From NCBI RefSeq assembly GCF_001417955.2, contig NZ_LKTM01000001.1:1-64000 (forward strand): a DNA stretch of 64,000 nt, in the 5' to 3' direction. Made by a program: the position numbers and the translations under genes. This DNA is from Mycobacterium gordonae (GTDB lineage: Bacteria; Actinomycetota; Actinomycetes; Mycobacteriales; Mycobacteriaceae). The stretch's first letter is position 1, and each line of letters starts with the position of its first letter. Below, one piece after another: positions 1 through 8,432 of the stretch. Below the pieces are notes generated by a model. It searched no databases. It had not been told where the DNA came from and worked only from the letters and a program-made list of their open reading frames with translations.

Positions 1-945
1 ACCGCTACCGCCCTGACCACCCTGCCCGCCGGTGGTGACGCCGGCAGCGTCCCCGCCGGCGCCGCCGGCCGCACCGGTGCTGATCACGTTGAACAGGACG
101 TTGCCGCTGCCGCCGGTACCGCCGATGCCCGGGACGCCGCCGTTGAAGGGGGTGGCGCCACCGGCGCCGCCTGTTCCGCCCGCGCCGTAGAGCAGGCCGA
201 GGCCGTCGCCGCCAAAGCCGCCCCAGCCGGCGACGAAGCCTCGTCCGCCAGCCCCGCCGACACCGCCGTTGCCGAACAGGAAACCGCCGCTACCGCCGTT
301 TCCACCGTCACCGGCGACTCCGGTACCGCCGGCTCCGCCGACGCCGCCCGCACCGCCGGTGCCGAACAGGCCCACCGCGTTGCCGCCGTTACCGCCGAAA
401 CCCGCAAACCCGTTCGGGACGGCGCCCCCGGCTCCGCCCCGGCCACCGTTGCCGAACAAGAAGCCGCCGTCCCCGCCGCGGCCGCCGTTCTGGCCGGCCG
501 CCCCCGACCCGCCGTCCCCGCCGTTGCCCCACAGCAATCCGCCGTTTTGGCCACGCGAACCGGTTCCGTCGACACCGTTGCGGCCGTCGCCGATCAGCGG
601 GCGGCCCAGCAAAGTTTCCGTGACCCCATTCACCTGGTTGATCAGATTCTGCAGGGGGTTGGCGTTGGCTGCCTCGGCGCTGGCGTAGGTGCCCGCACCC
701 GCGGTGAGCAGCTGCACGAACTGCTGGTGGAATTCCGCGGCCCCGGCGCTGACCGCTTGGTAGGCCTGGGCATGTTCGTTGAACACCGCGGCGACGGCCG
801 CCGAGATCTCGTCGCTGCCGGCGGCCAACAACGCGGAGGTCGGGCCGGCCGCCGCCCCGTTGGCGGCGCCGATCGAGGAGGCGATGTCGCCCAGGTTGGA
901 GGCCGCCGCCGTCAGGAACTCCGGAACCGCAGTGACAAAGGACAT
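1..945 (-). CDS. PE_PGRS family protein (N-terminal part, cut by window edge)
   Basis: The reading frame starts at 945 with [20 protein letters not shown], a typical PE domain start, and runs open to base 1, so the C-terminus lies outside the window. The PE domain covers about residues 1-95. A short linker with [12 protein letters not shown] follows, then a glycine-rich PGRS region of repeated GGxGG units (for example GGNGGNAV and [11 protein letters not shown]) from about residue 130 onward. PE_PGRS proteins are mycobacterial surface or secreted (type VII) proteins of mostly unclear function. The gene points away from the downstream SDR gene; its promoter must lie in 946-1038. The abundance of PGRS genes suggests a slow-growing species. 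Confidence 0.93.
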   Translation of the reverse strand, partial: MSFVTAVPEFLTAAASNLGDIASSIGAANGAAAGPTSALLAAGSDEISAAVAAVFNEHAQAYQAVSAGAAEFHQQFVQLLTAGAGTYASAEAANANPLQNLINQVNGVTETLLGRPLIGDGRNGVDGTGSRGQNGGLLWGNGGDGGSGAAGQNGGRGGDGGFLFGNGGRGGAGGAVPNGFAGFGGNGGNAVGLFGTGGAGGVGGAGGTGVAGDGGNGGSGGFLFGNGGVGGAGGRGFVAGWGGFGGDGLGLLYGAGGTGGAGGATPFNGGVPGIGGTGGSGNVLFNVISTGAAGGAGGDAAGVTTGGQGGQGGSG

Positions 946-1038
946 TTCGACCTCCGAACCGGAGCGGTCACCGCCCGAGGGTCACCGCATGTCAGAAAAT
1001 CGTATGGCCGCGCAACCGCTAAATTCCGCGGCAATTTT

Positions 1039-1818
1039 TCACCGGGGCCGCATCGAGGCCATCACGCGGCCCATGATGATTGACCTGACCCGGCGGGGAA
1101 GCATCTTCAGAGACGCCGTCAGGAACTTCGCCTGCCCTCCGGGCACCACGGTCACCCGGCGCCCGAGCGCCGACCACATCGCCTCGGCCACCGTTTCGGG
1201 TGCGGCAGCCGACTTCATCGTCAAGCCAGCCCGCGCTGCGAAGCCGGTGTGCACCGGTCCGGGGGCAACCGACAGCACGTCGACGCCGCGCGGTCTGAGT
1301 TCGCGGTGCAGGCCCTCGGCAAGGCTCTGAACATACGCTTTAGTCGCCGCGTAGTTCGCGTGGCCGGGCACTCCCTGCCAGCCGAGGATGGAGCCGAACA
1401 ATACGATTCCGCCGCGCCGCTGTGCGGTCATCCGGGCGGCGAAAGCCTGGGCCAACTGTGCGACGGCACTGACGTTGAGCGCGATCATCTCCAGCTCATC
1501 GGCGGGGGCGGTATCGGTGAACGGCCCGGTGGTCCCGAACCCGGCCGCCAAGACCGCCAGACCCACCTCCAAGCCATCGGTCGCGCTCAGCAGCGTTGCC
1601 ACCCCAGCGGTTCGACCGAGATCCACCACGACCACCTGGGCCTTCACCCCATACGACTGCTCCAGTTCCAGGGCGAGTTCCTGCAGCCGGGTCTCGCTGC
1701 GGGCCGCGAGAACCACGTCAAGGCCCTGTGCCGCAACATATTTGGCGACAGCGCACCCTATCCCGTTGCTGGCGCCGGTGACCACCGCCCACGGTCCGTA
1801 CTGCTCGCGCTTGTTCAT
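1039..1818 (-). CDS. SDR family NAD(P)-dependent oxidoreductase
   Basis: This 259-residue short-chain dehydrogenase has the Rossmann motif TGASNGIG near residue 15 and the catalytic YAATK (Tyr-x-x-x-Lys) with an upstream Ser (FGSILGW). The tail is basic (PRRVRSIIMGRVMASMRPR), as in membrane-associated DltE/YqjQ-type SDRs. The start ATG at 1818 overlaps the stop of the MFS gene (ATGA), so the two are translationally coupled in a tetR-MFS-SDR unit. The substrate is unknown. The pairing with an efflux pump suggests modification or detoxification of the same compound, which is inference. Confidence 0.88.
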   Translation of the reverse strand: MNKREQYGPWAVVTGASNGIGCAVAKYVAAQGLDVVLAARSETRLQELALELEQSYGVKAQVVVVDLGRTAGVATLLSATDGLEVGLAVLAAGFGTTGPFTDTAPADELEMIALNVSAVAQLAQAFAARMTAQRRGGIVLFGSILGWQGVPGHANYAATKAYVQSLAEGLHRELRPRGVDVLSVAPGPVHTGFAARAGLTMKSAAAPETVAEAMWSALGRRVTVVPGGQAKFLTASLKMLPRRVRSIIMGRVMASMRPR

Positions 1819-3371
1819 GCCCGGGTTCCGACCGGGTGTGCCGGCAGTACGGCGAGCACGAAGAACGCTCCGGCCAGGCAGACCGCCGCGGCGGTCAGGC
1901 AGCCCGCGCTCATACCGGACAGGAATGCATCGCTGACGGTGGACCGCACGGTGTCCGCTATCGAGGGGGGAGACTGTCCGGCCACGGCCAGGCCCTGGGC
2001 GAGACCTTCCTGGGCGACAGATCGGGCCGGCTGCGGAAGCCCCTGCAGCGCTTGACTTTCGGTGAGGTGGCGGATGTAGAGCGTGGAGAAGACGCTGCCG
2101 ATGACCGCCACCCCGAGGGTGCCGCCCACCTGGCGGGTGGCGTCGTTGACTGCCGACCCGGCACCGGCCTGCTCGGGCCGCACGACACCCATGATGGAGT
2201 CGGTGGCGGGCGCGGTGGTCAGTCCCAGGCCGCCGCCCAGCAGCACCATCTGCGCGGCCATCTCCAGGTAGGTGACGCTGAGATCGCAGGTGCTGATCCA
2301 GGCGAAGGACGCCGCCATCATCAACAGCCCAACGAAGACAACGGCTTTGGTGCCTACCCTGCTGACGGCCAGCCTGGTGCCCAGTACCGATCCCACCGCG
2401 ATCGACAACGCCACCGGCAAGATCCGCACGCCGGTGCCCAGCGGCCCGAATCCCTGCAGCTGCTGCATGAACTGCGTGATCAGGAAGATGAACCCGAACA
2501 AGGCGAAGAACGCCACCGTCACGGCGCCACTTGCCGCGCTGAACCGCAGGTTGGTGAACAACGTGACGTCGATGAGTGGGTCGCGCTGCCGCCGCTCCCA
2601 CAACGCGAAGCCGACGCCCGCCGCCAGTGCCAGCGCGAAGCCGCCCAACGTACGCGCAGAGCTCCAACCCTGTTCTGGCGCTTCGATAATCGTGTAGACC
2701 AGCGCGCCGAGCATCAGGACGGAGAGCACCAGTCCGCCCCGGTCGAGGCGTGAACCCGGGTCCGGCGTCGAGGCCGGGATGACGACGGGCGCCGCGAGCG
2801 CAGCCGCGAGGGCGATGGGCGTCAGCGCCAGGAAAAGGCTGCCCCACCAGAACACTTCGAGCAGTGCGCCGCCGAGTATCGGGCCGATCGCGACGCCCAG
2901 CCCGGTGACCGCGCCCCACAGACCGATCGCGATTGCCCGCTGCCGGGCCTCCCGGAAGGTGTCGGTGATGATGGCGAGCGTGGTCGGATAGATCAGCGCC
3001 GCGGCGACGCCCATCACTACCCGCAGTGCGATCAGGGAGCCGGTTGTGGTGCACAGTGCCGCGCCGGCGCTACTCAGCGCGAAGAGGATGAGCCCGGCGA
3101 TCAGCGTCCCGCGCCGGCCGAACTTGTCCCCGATGGTGCCGCCGGCCAGTACCAGCGCGGCGAAGGCGAGATTGTAGGCGTCAACGATCCACTGCAGGCC
3201 GCGCGTCGAGGCACCGAGCGCCGAATTCAACGTCGGCAGAGCCACATTGACGATGGTGGTCTCCACGTTGATCGCCAGTGAGGCGATCAGGACGACAGCC
3301 AGCACGGCGGCGGGACGGACCCGCGCCGGTGGTGACTCGAGACGGGAACGGTCTGGGGCATCGATGGTCAT
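1815..3371 (-). CDS. MFS transporter, DHA2 (EmrB/QacA) drug-efflux type
   Basis: A 518-residue integral membrane protein with about 14 hydrophobic segments. It opens with a basic tail and first helix (AAVLAVVLIASLAINVETTIVNVALPTL), the NVALPTL motif typical of DHA2 proton-driven efflux pumps. Motif A is recognisable as GGTIGDKFGRRGTL. The start chosen is MTIDAPDRSR at 3371: upstream in-frame starts would place the 19-bp TetR operator (3385-3403) inside the coding region. It lies between tetR and an SDR gene on the same strand and is probably repressed by that TetR protein. The exported compound cannot be told from sequence. Confidence 0.93.
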   Translation of the reverse strand: MTIDAPDRSRLESPPARVRPAAVLAVVLIASLAINVETTIVNVALPTLNSALGASTRGLQWIVDAYNLAFAALVLAGGTIGDKFGRRGTLIAGLILFALSSAGAALCTTTGSLIALRVVMGVAAALIYPTTLAIITDTFREARQRAIAIGLWGAVTGLGVAIGPILGGALLEVFWWGSLFLALTPIALAAALAAPVVIPASTPDPGSRLDRGGLVLSVLMLGALVYTIIEAPEQGWSSARTLGGFALALAAGVGFALWERRQRDPLIDVTLFTNLRFSAASGAVTVAFFALFGFIFLITQFMQQLQGFGPLGTGVRILPVALSIAVGSVLGTRLAVSRVGTKAVVFVGLLMMAASFAWISTCDLSVTYLEMAAQMVLLGGGLGLTTAPATDSIMGVVRPEQAGAGSAVNDATRQVGGTLGVAVIGSVFSTLYIRHLTESQALQGLPQPARSVAQEGLAQGLAVAGQSPPSIADTVRSTVSDAFLSGMSAGCLTAAAVCLAGAFFVLAVLPAHPVGTRA

Positions 3372-3384
3372 CGGGGTCCGCCTT

Positions 3385-3403
3385 ATGTTGACAGCAGTAA
3401 CAT
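3385..3403 (-). promoter_or_regulatory. Putative TetR operator upstream of the MFS gene
   Basis: The plus strand reads ATGTTGACAGCAGTAACAT, an imperfect inverted repeat (ATGTT ... AACAT). It lies 14 bp upstream of the MFS start. The same 19-bp pattern recurs at 3422-3440 (minus strand) and 4057-4075, so it is a likely binding site of the adjacent TetR protein. Confidence 0.6.
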
Positions 3404-3421
3404 CGGAAAGCATGGCAGCTG

Positions 3422-3440
3422 AAGTTATCGCTGTCAACAT
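3422..3440 (-). promoter_or_regulatory. Second putative TetR operator copy in the tetR-MFS gap
   Basis: The minus strand reads ATGTTGACAGCGATAACTT, matching the 3385-3403 element at 15 of 19 positions (ATGTTGACAGC then TAAC). It sits just after the tetR stop codon and is in opposite orientation, 18 bp from the first copy. The paired arrangement suggests cooperative repression of the MFS promoter. Confidence 0.5.
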
Positions 3441-3446
3441 CGACGG

Positions 3447-4058
3447 CTAGCGGATGCCTTCTTCGACGACGTCGAGGAGGCGGTCGGTAATCAACTGCTT
3501 GCGGTCGGCGTCCGCCGCGGCCAGCGGCCCGTCGAGAAACAGCGACGACAGGCCATGCACGGCGGCCCACGCCGCCTCGTCGAGGCCGTCGCGCCGACTC
3601 GCGGTGAGCACTCCGGTGGCGACGAGGTCATCGATACAGCGGCTGAGAATATGGAACGGATGACGGTCCAGCGCCACAACCGGATCGGTCTGTTGCGGCC
3701 CGCCGGGCGCGAAAGCCGTTCGAAATAGCCCAGGTTCGGCGAGGGCGAAGTCGACGTAAGCCTGACCGGTGGCCCGTAACCGAGCCAGGGCACGTTTCTT
3801 GCGCGGGCCGCGGGTGGGAACCGCGGCGATCGACTCCACCATCGACTCGCCAAGCAGCGTCATCGCGTACACCTGAACCGCGCCGAGCAGCGCCTGTCGG
3901 TCGGCGTAGTGGCGATAGGCCGCGGCGTTGCTCACACCCGCCGCGCGCTGCACGTCGCGCAATACCACCGCGTCCGGCCCGCCGGCCCGGGCCAGCGTCA
4001 CGGCGTGATCCAGCAGCGCCTGCCGCAGGTTGCCGTGGTGGTAGGAACCGGACGCCAT
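3447..4058 (-). CDS. TetR/AcrR family transcriptional regulator
   Basis: A 203-residue protein from MASGSYHHGNLRQALLDHA. Residues about 8-55 form the TetR helix-turn-helix (VVLRDVQRAAGVSNAAAYRHYADRQALL). The rest is a WHG-type C-terminal ligand and dimer domain (FALAEPGLFRTAF). An upstream in-frame start (4091) is possible but rejected: family members commonly begin at SYHHGNL, and the operator-like 4057-4075 element would otherwise lie inside the gene. The same element occurs before the MFS gene, so the regulator probably controls itself and the pump-SDR unit. Confidence 0.93.
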   Translation of the reverse strand: MASGSYHHGNLRQALLDHAVTLARAGGPDAVVLRDVQRAAGVSNAAAYRHYADRQALLGAVQVYAMTLLGESMVESIAAVPTRGPRKKRALARLRATGQAYVDFALAEPGLFRTAFAPGGPQQTDPVVALDRHPFHILSRCIDDLVATGVLTASRRDGLDEAAWAAVHGLSSLFLDGPLAAADADRKQLITDRLLDVVEEGIR

Positions 4059-4075
4059 GTTGACAAGTTTTACAT
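4057..4075 (-). promoter_or_regulatory. Putative autoregulatory TetR operator at the tetR start
   Basis: The plus strand reads ATGTTGACAAGTTTTACAT, sharing ATGTTGACA and ACAT with the MFS-promoter copy. It directly abuts the MASG start codon, so tetR would be transcribed leaderless or nearly so and be blocked when the repressor binds. Confidence 0.55.
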
Positions 4076-4143
4076 CGCGGCGGCCCGCCATCGGTGGTCA
4101 CCTCAGGCGGCGCGCCGGTTCCGCACCGACGTCCGATCGGCGA

Positions 4144-4263
4144 TCCGACAGCGTGCTGGGCACCGATCCCATCCACCGCCTCGGGGTGCCGCGCCTGCTG
4201 GCCACGACCGTGGTCGCCAGCCTGCTCAACAGCCTGGTGATCATCGTCGGCCTGGGCGGAACG
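4144..4263 (+). pseudogene. YrbE/MlaE permease fragment (decayed yrbEA remnant)
   Basis: One plus-strand frame encodes VLGTDPIHRLGVPRLLATTVVASLLNSLVIIVGLGG, about 38 residues from the central part of a YrbE-A/MlaE-type permease. Compare VLGINPIQRLVVPRVLAATTVA in the yrbEA of this window at about 52.65 kb. There is no upstream N-terminus and no continuation, and the frame turns into unrelated sequence after GLGG. It is an orphan remnant, not a copy of the local yrbEA because many residues differ. The rest of 4076-4375 shows no other gene. Confidence 0.6.
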
Positions 4264-4375
4264 CGATCCCTCCCGATGACCTGTGCACTGCACGCAGCAG
4301 GAACGCCAAACCTGTAGGCCCGTGCCGGACGCCCGAGCGTCAGCGCGTGCGGACCGGTGTGCAACCATCGACGAC

Positions 4376-4828
4376 GTGACTGACCCCATCGTCGAGATGA
4401 TGAATTCCGCTCTGTCGTCGACCATCCCGATCGCTGAACACATGGGCGTGCGCGTGGTCGAGGCGCGACGCGGCTTTGCCGCCGCCAGTGTTCCGGTCGA
4501 GGGCAATGGCAACCACTTCGGTGTCATCTACGCCGGCGTGCAGTTCACCGTCGCAGAAGTTCTTGGCGGCATCATCGCTCTGTCCACCTTCGACGCGAGT
4601 AAGTACTTCCCGCTGGTGAAGAACGTCGACATCTCGTTCCTGGCGATGGCCACGACACCCCTGCGTGCCGAGGCGGAGATGGACGACGAGACGATCGCTC
4701 GCGTCGAAGCCGAGGCCGCCGCTCAGGGCAAATCGGACTACACGTTGGACGCGGTCGTGACCGACGAGAACGGCACCGTGGTCGCCAGGACGCACGGGTT
4801 GTATCAACTGCGCGCACACCGCAGCTGA
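4376..4828 (+). CDS. Hotdog-fold (DUF4442/YiiD_C-like) thioesterase-type protein
   Basis: A 150-residue protein beginning at a GTG (VTDPIVEMMNSALSSTIPIAEHMGVRV). The pattern of an N-terminal helix, an EGNGNHFGVIYAGVQFTVAEVLGG segment (equivalent to the N-H-x-G-x-x-x-A hotdog helix region) and a C-terminal sheet (TLDAVVTDENGTVVARTHGLYQLR) fits DUF4442/PaaI-like acyl-CoA thioesterases. An ATG a few codons further in is an alternative start. The gene is convergent with the amidohydrolase, with only 7 bp between. Substrate unknown. Confidence 0.82.
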   Translation: MTDPIVEMMNSALSSTIPIAEHMGVRVVEARRGFAAASVPVEGNGNHFGVIYAGVQFTVAEVLGGIIALSTFDASKYFPLVKNVDISFLAMATTPLRAEAEMDDETIARVEAEAAAQGKSDYTLDAVVTDENGTVVARTHGLYQLRAHRS

Positions 4829-4835
4829 CGCGTTA

Positions 4836-5717
4836 TTACGTGTCGAGCTGGAAAAGGTGAGCGGCGTTGTCGTGCAGTACTTTCCGCAGCCAAGCGTCGT
4901 CGACGCCGGGTAGCCCGGTCAGGACGCGCAGTGCGTCGAGGAAGCCGTAGGGAATGTTGGGAAAGTCGCTGCCGAAGAGGATGCGGTCGGCGTAATCGCG
5001 GAGCCGCCCATATTCGGATGCCGGAAACGGCATGGTCTCCTCTACGAACGGAGTGAAGGCCATCGTGGTGTCGAGTCGCACGTCCGGATACCGGTCGGCC
5101 AGGTCGAGGAACTCGGTGTACTCGGGCATGCCCATGTGGGCCACGATCAAACGCAGTCGGGGATGGCGTCTGAGCAGCGCCGTGACCGGGCCGGGGCCGG
5201 TGTATTCGCCAGGGGCGGGACCGGATCCGCAGTGGATGACCACGGGGATGGCGGCGTCTTCGAGCACACCCCACGAGGTGTCGAGGAGCGGGTCAGTGGG
5301 GGCGTAGCGGCCCACCTGGATATGCACCTTGAACACCCGTGCACCCTCGTCGACTGCTCGTCGGACGTAGGCCTCGACGCCGGGCTCCGGGTAGAGGGTG
5401 GCTGTGCGCAGGCAGTCCGGGGTCTCGTCGGCGAACGTCGCGGCCCACTCATTGAGCCAGGCCGCCATCTGGGGCTTGTGGGCGTAAATCAGGGACGGGA
5501 AGGCGCGCACCCCGAAGCCGCGCAACTTCTCCAATCGATCTTGCTCATCGGTGCGGTAGGCGATCGGCCAGGTGCGTCCCACCAGCGGCCCGGCTTCGTC
5601 AAAGTATCTCCAGACCTTGTCCATCACGGGCTTCGGCATGAAGTGGGTGTGCACGTCGACGAGGCCGGGCAGGCCGAGCCCTTGCCACACCTGGCGTACT
5701 TCCTGGGTCTCATCCAT
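4836..5717 (-). CDS. Amidohydrolase family 2 (ACMSD-like TIM-barrel) protein
   Basis: The 293-residue protein has the metal-binding DVHTHFM motif at residues 21-27, a central H (VIHCGSG), VAHMGMPEY and the terminal FGSDFPN aspartate motif. These are hallmarks of the amidohydrolase_2 family, which includes 2-amino-3-carboxymuconate semialdehyde decarboxylase, resorcylate decarboxylases and related hydrolases. It stands alone between a convergent thioesterase gene and a UsfY-like gene, so the context does not reveal a pathway. The substrate may be a carboxylated aromatic or lactone. Family certain, function not. Confidence 0.88.
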   Translation of the reverse strand: MDETQEVRQVWQGLGLPGLVDVHTHFMPKPVMDKVWRYFDEAGPLVGRTWPIAYRTDEQDRLEKLRGFGVRAFPSLIYAHKPQMAAWLNEWAATFADETPDCLRTATLYPEPGVEAYVRRAVDEGARVFKVHIQVGRYAPTDPLLDTSWGVLEDAAIPVVIHCGSGPAPGEYTGPGPVTALLRRHPRLRLIVAHMGMPEYTEFLDLADRYPDVRLDTTMAFTPFVEETMPFPASEYGRLRDYADRILFGSDFPNIPYGFLDALRVLTGLPGVDDAWLRKVLHDNAAHLFQLDT

Positions 5718-5763
5718 CGCCCGTCAGGATGACAGGCACGCGCGTGACAGCGGACGGGAGGGG

Positions 5764-6081
5764 TTAAGCGACCGGTCGCAACTCTTTCACCCGAGGGGTG
5801 TGTGCATGCGCCGCATGCCAATCGCGTTCGATGCGCATCACCCGACGGTGCTCCACCACGAGCCAGGCCAGCCCTCCGGCGATCGCCAGCACGGCGACCA
5901 GGCCGCACGCCAGCAACCACTCGTAGTGCTTGTAGGCTGCGGCCGCCGTACCGGCGGACAGTGACATGACACCGAGTGCGATCGACGAGACGCCCGGCCA
6001 GCAGTACCGGTCGATGAAGTACTCGCCGGTGTGCGGGCAGGTGGTGCGGAAATGGTCGGTGGGATCTTTGGTGCTGCACAT
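5764..6081 (-). CDS. UsfY-like small membrane protein
   Basis: A 105-residue protein with a polar Cys/His-containing start (MCSTKDPTDHFRTTCPHTGEYFIDRYCWPG), two predicted membrane helices (about residues 30-50 and 54-76) and the tail VEHRRVMRIERDWHAAHAH. The DPxDHxRTT start, two helices and EHRRVxRIxxxW tail resemble mycobacterial UsfY, found near sigF-usfX and of unknown function; this is from memory. A strong AGGAGG ribosome site lies 6 bp before the ATG. No sigma-factor or anti-sigma gene is next to it here, so this is an orphan copy. Confidence 0.7.
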   Translation of the reverse strand: MCSTKDPTDHFRTTCPHTGEYFIDRYCWPGVSSIALGVMSLSAGTAAAAYKHYEWLLACGLVAVLAIAGGLAWLVVEHRRVMRIERDWHAAHAHTPRVKELRPVA

Positions 6082-6185
6082 GATGACCTCCTCGGTTGAG
6101 CTACTTCGAAGAGGTACTCAGCGCACGGCGGGCCACCAACCCCCGTACGAGTGATCTGCCGGGTGACCGCAGACCGTGTGCGTCG

Positions 6186-6932
6186 TCAGACCGTGAAACC
6201 GCCGTCGACGTTGACGTTGGCACCGGTGATGTACCCGGCCTCGGGACCCGCCAGGAAACTCACCATGGCGGCGACGTCGCTGGTGTGACCGTAGCGTCCC
6301 AGCGCGGACACCACTTTGAGGCTTTCCGCGAAGTCGCCTTCGGCCGGGTTCATGTCGGTGTCGATCGGGCCGGGCTGCACGTTGTTGACGGTGATCCCGC
6401 GGGGTCCGAGTTCACGAGCCAGTCCACGAGTGAAAGACGACACCGCGCCCTTGGTCAGTGCGTACACGGACAGACCTGGCCCCGGCACCCGGTCGGCGTT
6501 GATGCTGCCGATGTTGATGATCCGAGCACCCGTTCCGAGGTGCGCGACAGCGCTCCGGACGGCCCAGTACACGCCACCGATGTTGACGCCGACGACGCGG
6601 TCGAACTCCTCCGCAGGGAACTCGTCGATCGGTGCCAGATACGCGGTGCCGGCGTTGTTGACGAGCACATCCAGGCCGCCCAGTTCGGTCACGGCCTGCT
6701 CGACGGCGGCGGCGATCTGGTTCCGGTCGGCGGCGTCGGCCTGTACCGCAACCGCTTTGCCGCCGTTCCCCGCCACTTCGGCGACGAGTTTGTCAGCATC
6801 GCTCGCCGACGACGCGTAGGTGAACGCCACCGCGGCACCGTCCGCGGTCAGTCGCCGCACGATCTCGGCGCCGATGCCGCGCGAACCTCCGGTGACAAGT
6901 GCCCGCTTCCCAGCCAGCGTCGCCGCGCTCAT
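6186..6932 (-). CDS. SDR family oxidoreductase (FabG-like)
   Basis: This 248-residue classical SDR has TGGSRGIGAE, NNAGTAY, catalytic Ser (IGSINAD) and YALTK, and ends in GANVNVDGGFTV, as in 3-oxoacyl-ACP/CoA reductases and glucose-dehydrogenase-like SDRs. The start at 6932 (MSAATLAGKRALVTGG) is preferred over 6938 because GGGAGG is 8-9 bp upstream of it but only 3 bp from the first ATG. A LysR gene lies 94 bp upstream on the same strand, and an 11-bp palindrome lies in the gap. Substrate unknown. Confidence 0.88.
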   Translation of the reverse strand: MSAATLAGKRALVTGGSRGIGAEIVRRLTADGAAVAFTYASSASDADKLVAEVAGNGGKAVAVQADAADRNQIAAAVEQAVTELGGLDVLVNNAGTAYLAPIDEFPAEEFDRVVGVNIGGVYWAVRSAVAHLGTGARIINIGSINADRVPGPGLSVYALTKGAVSSFTRGLARELGPRGITVNNVQPGPIDTDMNPAEGDFAESLKVVSALGRYGHTSDVAAMVSFLAGPEAGYITGANVNVDGGFTV

Positions 6933-6968
6933 GTCCATGGACCTCCCTGCTCGTTACCAATTGCCTCG

Positions 6969-6979
6969 CTACCTGGTAG
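6969..6979. promoter_or_regulatory. CTACCTGGTAG palindrome in the lysR-SDR gap
   Basis: A perfect 11-bp inverted repeat lies 37 bp upstream of the SDR start. It could be an operator for the SDR gene. It is short and seen once, so this is only a candidate. Confidence 0.25.
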
Positions 6980-7026
6980 GCAAGTCCGCCGCCGGCGAAT
7001 TCATTCCCGCCCGACGGCAGTTGCCG

Positions 7027-7929
7027 TCAGCGCGCACCGCCCTTATGCGGTGCCGCATCCAGCAAGATGCCGGCCAGTCTTGCTGCGGCGGGTGTCAGCT
7101 GATCGGCGGGTGGCGAAGCGAGAAAGACCTGCCAGATCACCGCATCGGTCAGCTTGATCGATCGCAACGCGGGAAAGCGCCGGGCCTCCGACTCGGGCAT
7201 GAAGGTGGTGCCCAGGCCGTTGACGACCAGGTCCGCGATATCGGCGAAACCGGCCGGCACCTCGTAGAACGTCTGCGGCGATACACCGGCGGCGTGGAAC
7301 GCGTCGTCGATCAATCGCCGCAACCCGAACTCCGGTGGGTAACTGACCAGCTCTTCACTCGCGAGGTCGCCCAGCTGCAACCGTCTGCGCCCGGCCATCG
7401 CATGGTCGTCTCGGCAGACGAAAACCATTGGCTCCTCGAACAGCAACCGCATGTCGAGTTGAGGCGGAAATCGGTTGGGTACCGATACCAGCGCCAAGTC
7501 GAGCGAGCCGTCCAGCAACGCCGACAGATAGGCCGAGGCGCCAGACTGGCTGAGCCGCAGTCGAAGTCGTACGAACGGGTTGGCGCTGTGGAAGTCGCCC
7601 AGCGCGCGAGCCACGTCCATCGGACCGAAGGAGATCAGGGAGCCGAACTCGACTGTGCCGGAGAGCGACCCGCGGAACTCGCTGACGGAGTCGGCCGCCG
7701 TGCGCGCGACGCGCAGCACGTCGTTGGCATAAACGCGGAAACGTTCGCCGGCGGCGGTGAGCTGGATCTGTTGACGGGTACGGTCGAAAAGCTGGACCTG
7801 CAGTTCGCGCTCCAGCTTTGCGATCGACGTCGACAGGGCCGACTGCACGACGTGGACGCGCTCCGCGGCGCGGGTGAAGCTCATCTCGCCGGCCACCGCG
7901 ACGAAGTACTCGATCTGGCGTAGCTCCAT
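7027..7929 (-). CDS. LysR family transcriptional regulator
   Basis: A 300-residue protein with the LysR winged helix at residues 1-60 (MELRQIEYFVAVAGEMSFTRAAERVHVVQSALSTSIAKLERELQVQLFDR) and a periplasmic-binding-like effector domain after about residue 90 (GTVEFGSLISFGPMDVARAL ... FVRLRLRLSQSG). The downstream SDR gene on the same strand is the nearest candidate target. LysR proteins usually act on a divergent gene, but here the divergent side (7930-8432) holds only a decayed fragment, so an original partner may have been lost. Confidence 0.93.
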   Translation of the reverse strand: MELRQIEYFVAVAGEMSFTRAAERVHVVQSALSTSIAKLERELQVQLFDRTRQQIQLTAAGERFRVYANDVLRVARTAADSVSEFRGSLSGTVEFGSLISFGPMDVARALGDFHSANPFVRLRLRLSQSGASAYLSALLDGSLDLALVSVPNRFPPQLDMRLLFEEPMVFVCRDDHAMAGRRRLQLGDLASEELVSYPPEFGLRRLIDDAFHAAGVSPQTFYEVPAGFADIADLVVNGLGTTFMPESEARRFPALRSIKLTDAVIWQVFLASPPADQLTPAAARLAGILLDAAPHKGGAR

Positions 7930-8090
7930 GCCGATGACCCTATCTGTATATCTGATGCGATAAATTACCTACCATCGATTGGCGCGATGAAATCTTATGT
8001 CCCTTTTTGCATGGGACGGTACCTAGACTGGGACCTGTGCCGCGAGAAATCGCTCCCCATCGCGAATAAAATGCGTTGCCGGCCAACCAA

Positions 8091-8262
8091 TCAGCGCCAT
8101 GATGCACGAGGCCGACGAACGGCGGTCGACCACGGAGAGGTTGGAGCTATGAAGTCGGCGGAAACGCTTTCGCTGCGGGCAGATTCGGTGCGCTCGGGGG
8201 AGTGGCACGGCCGCGGCGGTGCCAGCGCAGCGGGCCCCGACGATAACGACGTCGACGGTTTC
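8091..8262 (-). pseudogene. FAD-dependent oxidoreductase remnant (N-terminal fragment)
   Basis: The minus strand encodes VETVDVVIVGARCAGTAAAVPLPRAHRIC, which matches the N-terminal FAD-binding motif DVVIVGARCAGSAAA of FAD-dependent monooxygenase-like flavoproteins. A second minus frame nearby reads SESVSADFIAPTSPWSTAV, resembling the next segment (FPSDFIAST). The two pieces lie in different frames and nothing continues the fold, so this is a frameshifted, truncated remnant. The rest of the 7930-8432 gap holds no other recognisable gene. Confidence 0.5.
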
Positions 8263-8432
8263 AACGGCCTGACCGGAACGGCGGGTAGTAACCAACGTGG
8301 ACTCCAATATCGATGAAACACCCAGATTCAATCATGGACGCTTGACGAAGCGGTTGCCTCGCCCGCGGGGGAGATACCGGTGCCCACGTGGAGGGAATCC
8401 CGTGAGTTCGCGACAGCTTTCGCGATTGGTGG

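Noticed and set aside
1..600. GC-rich repeat array as a structural DNA repeat
   Set aside because: The repeats are codon-level GGxGG units of a PE_PGRS gene, not an independent repeat element.
1836..2753. 305-residue plus-strand frame opposite the MFS gene
   Set aside because: Antisense to a membrane protein with the NVALPTL and GDKFGRR motifs; composition is that of a complement frame.
7987..8316. 109-residue plus-strand frame in the lysR-cyclase gap
   Set aside because: No ribosome site or domain; the opposite strand holds a recognisable flavoprotein remnant instead.
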